NCBI GenBank assembly: GCA_041572755.1
Contig: JBFFRY010000015.1
Span: 1-59,793, forward strand
DNA length: 59,793 bases
Direction: 5' to 3'
Source: JBFELU01 sp041572755
GTDB lineage: Bacteria > Actinomycetota > Acidimicrobiia > Spongiisociales > UBA11373
The translations under genes and the position numbers were made by a program. Each line of letters opens with the position of its first letter. Within the stretch, counting starts at the first letter, position 1. Below, piece after piece: positions 34,807 to 43,074 of the stretch. The notes under the pieces are model-generated. The model did no database searches, was not told the DNA's origin, and saw only the letters and a program-made list of their open reading frames with translations.

Positions 34807-35511
34807 TCGGATCGCATCCGGCGCGTTTGTGATGATCCCGTCGACTCCTGCTGCGGCGAGCCGTCGCGCCTCGGCCGGATCGTCCACCGTCCAGGTGATG
34901 AGGAACAGCCCGGCCGCATGCGCCGCAGCGGTCGCTTCCTCGGCCGATGCCCCGGGAAGAGAAGCGGCGTGGGGGTGCAGCGCATCCATTGCCGCCTCGG
35001 CGGCTCCGGTGATTGCCTCGATCGGGTCGACGTTCCGGTCGGTCAACCACCCGGTGGCGAGACCGCGGCACGCTCCGACGGCTCGCATGGCGGTCTGGAG
35101 GTTGAACGAGGAGACGAGTATCCGGTCGCAGGCGTTCCGGGCGGCGAGCGCGGCGAGGACACCGTCGAGCGCCCGGTCATCGGGATCCCAGTCGGGGTCC
35201 GTCGGCGAGTTCTTGATCTCGACGTTGATCCACATTCCGGCGCAGGCGTCGATCGCATCCTCGAAGGTGGGAATCCACGGAGCCCGCGTCGTCAAGTCGG
35301 CGGTGTCCAGGTCGATGATCGCACCAACTCCCTCCAGGAAGGCATCGTGGTGGACGACCAGCCCGCCGTCGGCGGTGCGGCGCACGTCGAGCTCGACGGC
35401 GTCCGCTCCCAGTGCGTAGGCGTGGCGAAACGCGACGACGGTGTTCTCCCGCCTCGCCGCCGATGCCCCCCGATGGCCGATCACCCAAGGCCGGTCGGCG
35501 GTTCGATCCAT
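34771..35511 (-). CDS. Glycerophosphodiester phosphodiesterase
   Basis: 246 residues, ATG start. The GDPD TIM-barrel motifs are present: IGHRGASAARRENT with the catalytic HR, ELDVRRTADGGLVVHHD with the metal-binding E-x-D and second histidine, and NVEIKN. There is no signal peptide, so it should act in the cytoplasm on glycerophosphodiesters released from phospholipids. It is a lone gene inserted on the opposite strand between ispF and cysS, and its promoter box lies back to back with that of cysS. Confidence 0.92.
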   Translation of the reverse strand: MDRTADRPWVIGHRGASAARRENTVVAFRHAYALGADAVELDVRRTADGGLVVHHDAFLEGVGAIIDLDTADLTTRAPWIPTFEDAIDACAGMWINVEIKNSPTDPDWDPDDRALDGVLAALAARNACDRILVSSFNLQTAMRAVGACRGLATGWLTDRNVDPIEAITGAAEAAMDALHPHAASLPGASAEEATAAAHAAGLFLITWTVDDPAEARRLAAAGVDGIITNAPDAIRSALEDRHGHGG

Positions 35512-35519
35512 GGGCGGAG

Positions 35520-35525
35520 AGGGTA
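35520..35525 (-). promoter_or_regulatory. Candidate -10 box of the glycerophosphodiesterase gene
   Basis: TACCCT on the minus strand, 8 bases before the ATG at 35511; leaderless spacing. Confidence 0.45.
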
Positions 35526-35537
35526 ACGGGTGGCTGA

Positions 35538-35543
35538 TACCAT
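35538..35543 (+). promoter_or_regulatory. Candidate -10 box of cysS
   Basis: TACCAT, 9 bases before the ATG at 35553. With the box at 35520-35525 it makes a very compact divergent promoter pair in a 41-base gap. Confidence 0.45.
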
Positions 35544-35552
35544 CACCCGGCC

Positions 35553-36930
<1,378 letters not shown>

Positions 36931-36953
<23 letters not shown>

Positions 36954-37662
36954 GCTGATCGAGGGCCACCACGCGGTGGCCGCCGCCGTGGGTGCCGGGC
37001 GGGTCGAAGAGCTGTCGGTCGAGTCCTCACGTGCCGATGCCGTCGCGGGCCTGATCGAGGCCGCCCGGGAGCAGGGGGCGTCGATTCGGATCGTCGACGA
37101 CGTCACGCCGCTGGCGGCGACCACCGCGCCGCAAGGTGTTGTGGCCCGCTGTCGGCCGATCCCGGCGGCCGGGCTGGCGGAGGCGCTCGACCGGGTCGAT
37201 CCCCCGGCGGTGGTGGTCCTCGATCACGTCGAGGACCCTCGCAACGTCGGTGCGATCGCCCGCACCGCATTGGCGGCCGGTTTCGGCGGGATCGTGGTCG
37301 GGAAGCGGCGGTCGGCCCCGCTGGGAGCGACGGCGTTCAAGGCGGCGGCCGGTGCTCTGGAACGGCTCCTCGTGGTCGAGGTGTCCTCGATCGCAGGGAC
37401 GCTCGAAGAGCTGCGGCGGCGGGGTGTGTGGATCGTCGGGCTCGGCGCGGACGGGACGGCCTCGATCTACGACGTCGAGTTGTTCGATGGGCCGGTCGCC
37501 GTGGTGCTCGGGGGTGAGGGGAGGGGCTTGAGCCGTCTCGTGGCCGAACGTGCCGACCTGGTGGCTCGCATCCCCCTCGCCGATGGCGTCGAGAGCCTCA
37601 ACGTGTCGGCGGCGGCCGCGGTCGCCTTGTTCGAAGTGGCCCGGCGAAGGGGCCGGCGCTGA
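36931..37662 (+). CDS. rlmB: 23S rRNA (guanosine-2'-O-)-methyltransferase, RlmB/TrmH family
   Basis: 243 residues. The N-terminal L30e-like substrate domain begins with ELIEGHHAVAAAV. The SPOUT knot domain carries the three SpoU motifs: NVGAIARTALAAGFGGIVV, VVLGGEGRGLSRLV and IPLADGVESLNVSAAAAVALFE. RlmB methylates G2251 of 23S rRNA; other SpoU members act on tRNA, so the target is assigned by length, the L30e domain and the cysS neighbourhood. The start at 36931 lies inside cysS. Confidence 0.88.
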
Positions 37663-37669
37663 GGCCCGG

Positions 37670-37741
37670 AGCCGGGTGTCGGATTCGAACCGACGACCAC
37701 GTGTTTACAAGACACGCGCTCTACCCCTGAGCTAACCCGGC
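37670..37741 (-). tRNA. tRNA-Thr (anticodon UGU)
   Basis: A 72-nt cloverleaf on the minus strand. Acceptor arms GCCGGGT and ACCCGGC, D arm with AGCTCAGGGGTAGAGC, anticodon stem CGTGT/ACACG with loop CTTGTAA and T arm GTCGG-TTCGAAT-CCGAC. The anticodon TGT reads ACA. The 3' CCA is not encoded. It shares the D arm and discriminator U with the other tRNA-Thr in this window. Confidence 0.95.
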
Positions 37742-37802
37742 GCTCAACCCAGGGTACTCCCGGAACGATCGCGAAATCCCAGGTTCGGGTGCCGGCCGGC
37801 CG

Positions 37803-37808
37803 TAGCCT
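37803..37808 (+). promoter_or_regulatory. Candidate -10 box of the DUF3263 gene
   Basis: TAGCCT, 7 bases before the ATG at 37816. Its place supports that ATG over an upstream GTG at 37789. Confidence 0.45.
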
Positions 37809-37815
37809 GGCGGCG

Positions 37816-38073
37816 ATGCTGGGCGAGCGCGAGACCTCCGTCATCGATTTCGAGGCCGCATGGTGGCTGTATCCCGGTCCCAAGGACCGGGCCATTCGCG
37901 AGTACCTCGGCATCAGCGCCACCCGCTACTACCAGGTGCTTCGCCGCCTCATCGACGATCCTGAGGCGGAGCGCCACGACCCGCTGACCATCCGACGGCT
38001 CCGGCGGGTGCGTGAAGACGCCAAACGGCGCGCCGCCGAACGGCGCCTCGGCGGCGACGGCTCGACGGGCTGA
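37816..38073 (+). CDS. DUF3263 protein, small putative DNA-binding protein
   Basis: 85 residues from ATG 37816. The sequence ISVIDFEAAWW-type opening (TSVIDFEAAWWLYPGPKD) followed by AIREYLGISATRYYQVLRRLID is diagnostic of DUF3263, a family of actinobacteria whose second half looks like a helix-turn-helix. A very basic C-terminus (RRLRRVREDAKRRAAERRL) supports binding to nucleic acid. The function is unknown. It ends 2 bases before the AI-2E family gene starts. Confidence 0.8.
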   Translation: MLGERETSVIDFEAAWWLYPGPKDRAIREYLGISATRYYQVLRRLIDDPEAERHDPLTIRRLRRVREDAKRRAAERRLGGDGSTG

Positions 38074-38075
38074 CC

Positions 38076-39272
38076 ATGGCGGAGATGCCCGTCGGCGGTT
38101 TGCGGCGCCTCGGGTTGGCAGCCTGGAGCCTGTTGGGCACCTTGCTGCTCCTTGCCGCGGTGGGCTGGCTCCTGCTGCAGATCCGGATCCTGCTCCCTCC
38201 GGTGGTGCTGGCCGTGGTCATCGTGTACGTCCTCAACCCGGTGGTCAGCTGGCTGCAGGCGCGGGGCCTCGCCCGCTGGATGGGCTCCTGCCTCTCCTAC
38301 ATCGCCCTTGCCGGGATCTTGACCCTCATCGGCTACCTCGTGTTTCCCTCCTTTGCCGACCAGGGCCGGGACCTCGCCGACGACTTTCCCCAGATCTACA
38401 ACGACTTGGCCGCCGACGTGGAGTCCCTCGCCGAGGATGTCGGGCTCGAGGTCGATCTCCCCGACTACGAGAAGCTCCGTGAGGAGATCTCCGAGGGCCA
38501 ATCGGACTTCATCTCCGACCAGTTCGACCGGATCACCGACATCACGCTGAGCCTCCTCGAAGGTCTCGTGTTGTTCCTTCTCGCCCCGGTGGTGGCCTTC
38601 TACGTCTTGCTCGATCTCCCCACGGTGCGCCGCAAGACGATGGAGCTGATTCCCGAGCGCCATCGAGCGGAGGCCAGTCACGTCGGGCGGCAGCTGAGCA
38701 CGGCCGTCGGCGGGTTCCTCCGGGGGCAGATGCTCGTGGCGATCATCGTGGGGGTGATGACGAGTGTGGGGTTCTGGGCCATCGATCTGCCGTTCTGGTT
38801 GCTGATCGGAATGATCGCCGGATTTCTCAACATCATTCCCCTGGTGGGGCCCTGGGTGGGCGGCGCGCTCGGGGTGCTCACGGCCCTGGCGACCAGGGAC
38901 CTGCAGACCGCCCTGTGGGCCGGATTGGTGGCGCTCGTGGTTCAGCAGATCGACAATCACTTCGTGAGCCCCACGGTGCTGCGAGCCACGGTCCGTTTGC
39001 ACCCGGCCTTCATCATCCTCGGGCTGATCGGTGGTGCGGCCATCGGGGGGTTCTGGGGGATCCTGCTCGCCGTGCCGGTCATGGCGATCGTGAAGATCCT
39101 CTCCGGGCACTTCTGGCGTACCAGGGTCCTGGGTCAGTCTTGGGAAGAGGTGACCGATGCGCTCATCGAGGACCACTCCACCGCCGAGACGTTCATCACC
39201 CGATTGGTGAAGAGCTTCGACGGGGGCGAGCGCTCCGAGGAGGACGCCGAGGGTGAAGCGGACCCGGCGTGA
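38076..39272 (+). CDS. AI-2E family membrane permease
   Basis: 398 residues with about seven or eight helices. Two N-terminal helices (LLGTLLLLAAVGWLLLQ and LPPVVLAVVIVYVLNPVVSWL) precede a long soluble loop of about 110 residues rich in acidic residues, then a compact set of helices with LIGMIAGFLNIIPLVGPWVGGALGVLTAL and NHFVSPTVLRATVRLHPAFIILGLIGG. This is the pattern of the AI-2E transporter (TqsA/YdiK/PerM) family, whose members include proton-driven exporters. The substrate cannot be predicted. The acidic tail follows RLVKSFDGG. Confidence 0.85.
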   Translation: MAEMPVGGLRRLGLAAWSLLGTLLLLAAVGWLLLQIRILLPPVVLAVVIVYVLNPVVSWLQARGLARWMGSCLSYIALAGILTLIGYLVFPSFADQGRDLADDFPQIYNDLAADVESLAEDVGLEVDLPDYEKLREEISEGQSDFISDQFDRITDITLSLLEGLVLFLLAPVVAFYVLLDLPTVRRKTMELIPERHRAEASHVGRQLSTAVGGFLRGQMLVAIIVGVMTSVGFWAIDLPFWLLIGMIAGFLNIIPLVGPWVGGALGVLTALATRDLQTALWAGLVALVVQQIDNHFVSPTVLRATVRLHPAFIILGLIGGAAIGGFWGILLAVPVMAIVKILSGHFWRTRVLGQSWEEVTDALIEDHSTAETFITRLVKSFDGGERSEEDAEGEADPA

Positions 39273-39290
39273 TGCCGCGTCGGTGGCATC
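39271..39290 (+). terminator. Possible terminator hairpin after the AI-2E family gene
   Basis: GATGCC and GGCATC pair over an 8-base loop, overlapping the stop codon. The stem is only 6 bp and no T-run follows. Confidence 0.25.
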
Positions 39291-39448
39291 TCGGGTGAGT
39301 CGGGCAGGCGACCGACTCCGGCGGCTACCGCTTCGAGGTCACCCGACGACCTCGAGGTAGGAACAGCTGATCGGAGACTCGACTCCGTAGCAGCGGTCGT
39401 TGCCGTCTCCGCCGTCTCCGAGTTGACCGGGGGCGGGGAGAGGATCAC

Positions 39449-39454
39449 TACCCT
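39449..39454 (+). promoter_or_regulatory. Candidate -10 box of alaX
   Basis: TACCCT, with a predicted leader of about 15 bases that carries GAGGAGGG ahead of the ATG at 39476. Confidence 0.35.
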
Positions 39455-39475
39455 CGTGGCCGACGAGGAGGGCTG

Positions 39476-40186
39476 ATGACTGAGGAGCTCGCTGCCACGG
39501 ACGCCTATCGCCGGGAGACGACCGCCCGGGTGACCGATGTCAGGGAAGAAGGCATCGTGCTCGACCGGACGGTCTTCTACCCCCGCGGCGGCGGTCAACC
39601 GGGCGACACCGGAACGCTCCAGTGGGACGGAGGCGCCGCGACGGTCACCGACACCTACAAGCGGGGTGGGGTGCTGTTCCACGTCACCGAGGACGAATCG
39701 CCGGCGGTCGGGACCGAGTTGACCGCTCGGATCGATTGGGAACGGCGCCACTACTTGATGCGAACCCACACCGCACTCCACGTGCTGTCGGCCGTCATCT
39801 GGCGGGATTTCGACGCCAAGGTGACCGGAGGAAACATGGAGCCCGGGAGGGCGCGAATGGACTTCGAGCTGGAGAACATCAGCGTCGAGTTCGGCAAGGA
39901 TGTGGAGCGGCGCCTCAACGAGGCGCTGGCCGAGGGTCACGAAGTCCGGGTGTTGTTCATGCCCCGCAGCGAGGCTCTCGAGGATCCCGACCTCATCCGC
40001 ACCAAGGTGAACCTCATCCCCGAGTTCGTGGATCCCATCAGGGTGATCGACATCGGAACGATCGACCGTCAAGCCGACGGAGGCACCCACGTCGCCAATA
40101 CGTCTGAGGTGGGCCCGGTCCGTGTGACCAAGACGGAGAGCAAGGGCAAAGGCAACAAGCGGATGCGTATCGAGCTCAATCCTTGA
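39476..40186 (+). CDS. AlaX-type Ala-tRNA editing protein
   Basis: 236 residues. It matches free-standing relatives of the AlaRS editing domain, which deacylate Ser- or Gly-tRNA(Ala). The glycine-rich loop FYPRGGGQPGDTG precedes the zinc motif RTHTALHVLSAV (HxxxH). The second ligand pair, CxxxH in AlaRS, reads ADGGTHVANTSEVG, so the cysteine is an aspartate. Some AlaX subfamilies may share this change, so it does not prove loss of function. A basic tail (KTESKGKGNKRMRIELN) could contact tRNA. It overlaps the CvpA-CAP gene by 4 bases (TTGA). Confidence 0.85.
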   Translation: MTEELAATDAYRRETTARVTDVREEGIVLDRTVFYPRGGGQPGDTGTLQWDGGAATVTDTYKRGGVLFHVTEDESPAVGTELTARIDWERRHYLMRTHTALHVLSAVIWRDFDAKVTGGNMEPGRARMDFELENISVEFGKDVERRLNEALAEGHEVRVLFMPRSEALEDPDLIRTKVNLIPEFVDPIRVIDIGTIDRQADGGTHVANTSEVGPVRVTKTESKGKGNKRMRIELNP

Positions 40187-41154
40187 TCCTCGACGCCGTC
40201 ATCCTCATCGTCTTCGGATTGCTGGCTTTGCGCGGCTGGTTTCGCGGCTTCGTCAGGGAGGCGATGGATCTGGTGGGTCTCGTGCTGGGGATCCTCCTCG
40301 CCTTCAGGCTCGGTCCGGCCGTCGGTCGGATCGTGGAGGCGATGGGCGGCTTGTCTCCCGATGCGGGACGGCTCGCCGGCGGCATCATCGTGTTCGTGCT
40401 GGTGGGAGTCGGATCGGCCGTGGTGACCCGGATCGTGGAACGCAAGGCGCGCCTCCCCGGTCTCAACCTCGCGAACAAGGTCGGCGGTGCCGGGCTGGGG
40501 CTGGCGTGGGGTGTCTTCCTGGTGACCCTCCTGTTGACATTGGGGGTGATCCTTCCGATGCCGCCGTCGGTGGCCGACGCCATCGAATCATCGGCGGTGA
40601 GCCGGACTCTCACCGACTCCGACGGGATCGCTCAGGAGACCTTCCGGAGCTTGGCCGGCGACCGCGTGGCTGAGGCGCTGGTCAATCTGCGGGACGTCCT
40701 CGGAGAGCGCCGGGTGGTCATCGATGAGGCCGAACGCGTGGAGCTACCCCCGGTGGACGCCGACGATCTCGAGGAGGAACCGAGTCGCGCCGTCGAGGTC
40801 TTCGAGTTGCTCAATCGAGCCCGGATCGACGCCGGGCTCGAGCCGTTGGCTTGGAGCGCCGCTCTCAGCGACGTCGGTGTGAACCATGCCGGCGAGATGT
40901 ACCGGGCCGGTTATTTCTCGCACGTCTCACCGATCACGGGCACGGTTGGCGATCGTCTCGGGGGCGCCGGCATCACCTTCTCGGTCGCCGGGGAGAACCT
41001 GGCACTGGCCGCCAGCTCCGGGGAGGTGCACGCCGGCCTCATGGACAGCCCGGGCCACCGGGCCAACATGCTCTCCGATGCCTACCGCCGGGTGGGGGTG
41101 GGTGTGGTCGGCGGACCGCTCGGCCTGATGACCGTTCAGGTCTTCACGGGTTGA
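40183..41154 (+). CDS. CvpA-like membrane domain fused to an extracellular CAP domain
   Basis: 323 residues, TTG start. Residues 1-125 carry four hydrophobic segments in the style of CvpA/colicin V production proteins (ILDAVILIVFGLLALRGWFRGFVRE, DLVGLVLGILLAFRLG, GGIIVFVLVGVGSAVV). After an acidic linker, residues of about 200-323 form a CAP/SCP-PR1 domain: LLNRARIDAGLEPLAWSAAL, HAGEMYRAGYFSHVSP, VAGENLALA and the HxxNM-type ending SPGHRANMLSDAYRRVGVG. CAP residues His, Glu and His of the usual cavity are kept. The same membrane-plus-CAP layout is known from actinobacteria near serine proteases of the MarP type, where CvpA modules sit beside the sensor. Role at the envelope is inferred. Confidence 0.85.
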   Translation: MILDAVILIVFGLLALRGWFRGFVREAMDLVGLVLGILLAFRLGPAVGRIVEAMGGLSPDAGRLAGGIIVFVLVGVGSAVVTRIVERKARLPGLNLANKVGGAGLGLAWGVFLVTLLLTLGVILPMPPSVADAIESSAVSRTLTDSDGIAQETFRSLAGDRVAEALVNLRDVLGERRVVIDEAERVELPPVDADDLEEEPSRAVEVFELLNRARIDAGLEPLAWSAALSDVGVNHAGEMYRAGYFSHVSPITGTVGDRLGGAGITFSVAGENLALAASSGEVHAGLMDSPGHRANMLSDAYRRVGVGVVGGPLGLMTVQVFTG

Positions 41155-41575
41155 GCGGACCGGCACCCCTTCGGAGCTGGTCGGGGAGCCCGGCGAAACC
41201 GGCGGGTCCCAGGAGCACCGTGGCGATTGCCCGCCGCCCCAGCGCATCGGCGAGCCGGTGACGGGCGGTAACCACGACGATCGACGTCGATGCTGCTCCC
41301 ACGGTGGTGGCGATTCGCTGGATCACCTGGGGGGACACGGACGGTCCGAAGTCGGCGGAGGTGCCGACGGTGTCGAAGAAGTCGCCGATGCCGGCCTGCC
41401 GGAGGGCGCTGCGGATCACGCTGCCGGGCCTGTCGCCGTCGGTGATCCCGGCGAGGCGGAATTGGCTGTGGAGCTGCTCGAGGGTCTCCGCCGCCCCTTC
41501 GGCCACGTCGGGATCGTCTTCGTCCCCCTGCCAGGACAGAAGGGCCGGTACGAGATCGATGATGAGGAACCTCAC
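41144..41575 (-). CDS. HAD-superfamily protein with degenerate catalytic motifs
   Basis: 143 residues, GTG start overlapping the LppM-like gene (GTGA). The chain follows a HAD Rossmann layout: strand 1 MRFLIIDLVPALLSW, FRLAGITDGDRPGSVIRSALRQAGIGDFFDTV, and IVVVTARHRLADALGRRAIATVLLG. The first motif DxD is DLV, the lysine motif before SPQVIQ is missing and the last motif lacks the acidic pair. I expect no phosphatase activity unless other residues substitute. It could instead be a binding partner of the lipoprotein encoded upstream in the same transcript. Confidence 0.55.
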   Translation of the reverse strand: MRFLIIDLVPALLSWQGDEDDPDVAEGAAETLEQLHSQFRLAGITDGDRPGSVIRSALRQAGIGDFFDTVGTSADFGPSVSPQVIQRIATTVGAASTSIVVVTARHRLADALGRRAIATVLLGPAGFAGLPDQLRRGAGPLNP

Positions 41576-42276
41576 GAGGTGGCCGGTGGTTCTGGCTCGA
41601 AGACCGGACCGCTCCGGGAGTGTCGGTACATGAGGTAGCCGGCCCCGGCGACGATGGCGATGGCGACGACGGCGATCACCCAGGCGGGGATCCCGCCTTC
41701 TTCATCCGGTCGGCCTGCCGGATCGGACCGAGCGTTCAGCGTGAGGGGGGAGCCGAGAGGGTCGATCTCCCATGTGAGCGTGCCGCCGTCGATGGTGTCG
41801 GCATCATGCTCGAGGACTCGGCCGGGCATGGTGATGCGCACCTCGGCGGAGAGGCCCTCCGCCAGCTGATCGGGGGTGAACTCGTTGAGGTCTCCTTCCC
41901 AGAACAGCCCTTCGCTGCCGCCCACCGTGCCGATGATCGTGACGAGGTCGTCCTCGAAGGTGGCATCGAAGGCTTCGAACGGCGCCTCGTCGCCGGTCAT
42001 CAGGCCGGCCAGCTCCTCCTCGTCGGCGAAGGACTGGGTGATCATGTAGAAGGTCATCTCGCCCCTCTCCTCGGTGCGGGTGTCGGCACCGGGTGGAGTG
42101 TCCTCGAATGGGTCGGTGTCGCTGAGGAAGAACATGGCGGCGTCATCGTCGAATCCCACCTCGAGGGTGACGGTCCCCGTGGCATCGGCACCGAGTTCCG
42201 CCACGAGATTGAACTCGAGCCTGCAGGCGGTGGTGACCAACGTGAGCACGGCCGCCAGCACGAGGATGCGGCGCAT
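41572..42276 (-). CDS. LppM-like lipoprotein with C-terminal membrane helix
   Basis: 234 residues. A lipobox VTTAC places acylated cysteine at residue 18. The external domain (RLEFNLVAELGADATGTVTLEVGFD, TFYMITQSFADEEELAGLM, EVRITMPGRVLEHDADTIDG and LTWEIDPLGSPLTLNARS) resembles the LppM family, beta-rich lipoproteins of actinobacteria. A helix (IPAWVIAVVAIAIVAGAGYLMY) and a short polar tail finish it, so both ends are tied to the membrane. Mycobacterial LppM is linked to phagosome behaviour, which need not apply here. GGGAGG lies 6 bases before the ATG. Confidence 0.75.
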   Translation of the reverse strand: MRRILVLAAVLTLVTTACRLEFNLVAELGADATGTVTLEVGFDDDAAMFFLSDTDPFEDTPPGADTRTEERGEMTFYMITQSFADEEELAGLMTGDEAPFEAFDATFEDDLVTIIGTVGGSEGLFWEGDLNEFTPDQLAEGLSAEVRITMPGRVLEHDADTIDGGTLTWEIDPLGSPLTLNARSDPAGRPDEEGGIPAWVIAVVAIAIVAGAGYLMYRHSRSGPVFEPEPPATS

Positions 42277-42303
42277 GACGTCCTCCCGAGGGGCGGAGTG
42301 TGG

Positions 42304-42309
42304 ACTCTA
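42304..42309 (-). promoter_or_regulatory. Candidate -10 box of the LppM-like operon
   Basis: TAGAGT on the minus strand; the leader of about 20 bases contains GGGAGG. Confidence 0.4.
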
Positions 42310-42332
42310 GTGGCGCATCACCGGCCCTCTCG

Positions 42333-42338
42333 TATGCT
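42333..42338 (+). promoter_or_regulatory. Candidate -10 box of the receiver-like gene
   Basis: TATGCT, 7 bases before the ATG at 42346. It overlaps the ATG at 42334, which argues against that earlier start. Confidence 0.4.
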
Positions 42339-42345
42339 GCGGTTC

Positions 42346-43074
42346 ATGACCGGCGACGACCTACGGCGCGCCCTCGTGGCGGCGGTCCGTTCCCACGTGA
42401 GCGACCGATCGGCCACCCTGTCTCCCGGGCCGGTGGATGGCCTCGAGGAGGCGATCACTACTGCGGAGGTATGGCTCGACGATGCCCTCTCCGAGCTCTT
42501 GACGCTCCCTTTCGAGGAGCAGCAGCGCTCTCCCCTCGAGGTCTTCCAGGAGGCAATGCGATTCCCCACGGAGGTCTTGAGTGAGGCCGGGGTGGCGCCG
42601 CTCGACCGGGACCCGGTCGAGGAGGAGGCGCTACCGGGGGACCTCTACCGGCTGGCTCCGGCTTCCTCCCGGGACCTGGGCGAAGAGGTGTGGAGGGCCC
42701 ACCTCGAGTGGGGGGCGGCGAAAGCAAAGACGATGGTCCGGCCCCGGGTGTGGCTGCTGTCGGTCGATCTGATGGATCGGTCGCGACTGGAGGGCCCGGT
42801 CCGCGAAGCCGGCTTCGAGCTCGTTGCCTTCCGGTCGGCGACGGATCTCGAGGAGGCCGATCGACCGCCGACCACCGTCTTCGTCGACTTGACGCATCCC
42901 GATGCCGATGCCGCCATCGGTCGGCTTGCCGAAGCCGGGATCCGGGTGATCGGGTTCGGGCCCCACGTCGATGAGATGGCCATGCTCCGAGCCCGCTCGC
43001 TGGGTGCCGCCGATGCACTGCCCCGCTCCCGTTTCTTCAGTCGGGTGGCCGAGCTTCTTCCGACGCTGGCGTAG
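42346..43074 (+). CDS. Receiver-like (CheY-fold) protein with N-terminal helical domain
   Basis: 242 residues from ATG 42346. The first 130 residues are helical (ELLTLPFEEQQRSPLEVFQEAM) with no recognised family. The last 105 form a response-regulator-like fold: VWLLSVDLMDRSRLEGPVREAGFELVAF, TTVFVDLTHPDADAAI, GIRVIGFGPHVDEM and ARSLGAADALPRSRF. The Asp of FVDLTH aligns with the phosphoacceptor, but the acidic pair in loop 1 is only partly present (SVDLMD) and the late lysine is an arginine-serine. It may be a pseudo-receiver acting by protein contact. No histidine kinase is nearby. Confidence 0.6.
   Translation: MTGDDLRRALVAAVRSHVSDRSATLSPGPVDGLEEAITTAEVWLDDALSELLTLPFEEQQRSPLEVFQEAMRFPTEVLSEAGVAPLDRDPVEEEALPGDLYRLAPASSRDLGEEVWRAHLEWGAAKAKTMVRPRVWLLSVDLMDRSRLEGPVREAGFELVAFRSATDLEEADRPPTTVFVDLTHPDADAAIGRLAEAGIRVIGFGPHVDEMAMLRARSLGAADALPRSRFFSRVAELLPTLA

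Noticed and set aside
39456..39476. A six-codon GTG frame (MADEEG) ending on the alaX start, like that at radA.
   Set aside because: The GTG lies one base after the TACCCT box, so the RNA should begin downstream of it; the GAGGAGGG inside is better explained as the alaX ribosome site.
41620..42345. A 5' extension of more than 240 codons for the receiver-like gene.
   Set aside because: It is antisense to the LppM-like gene and lies upstream of the divergent promoter boxes; the supported start is ATG 42346.
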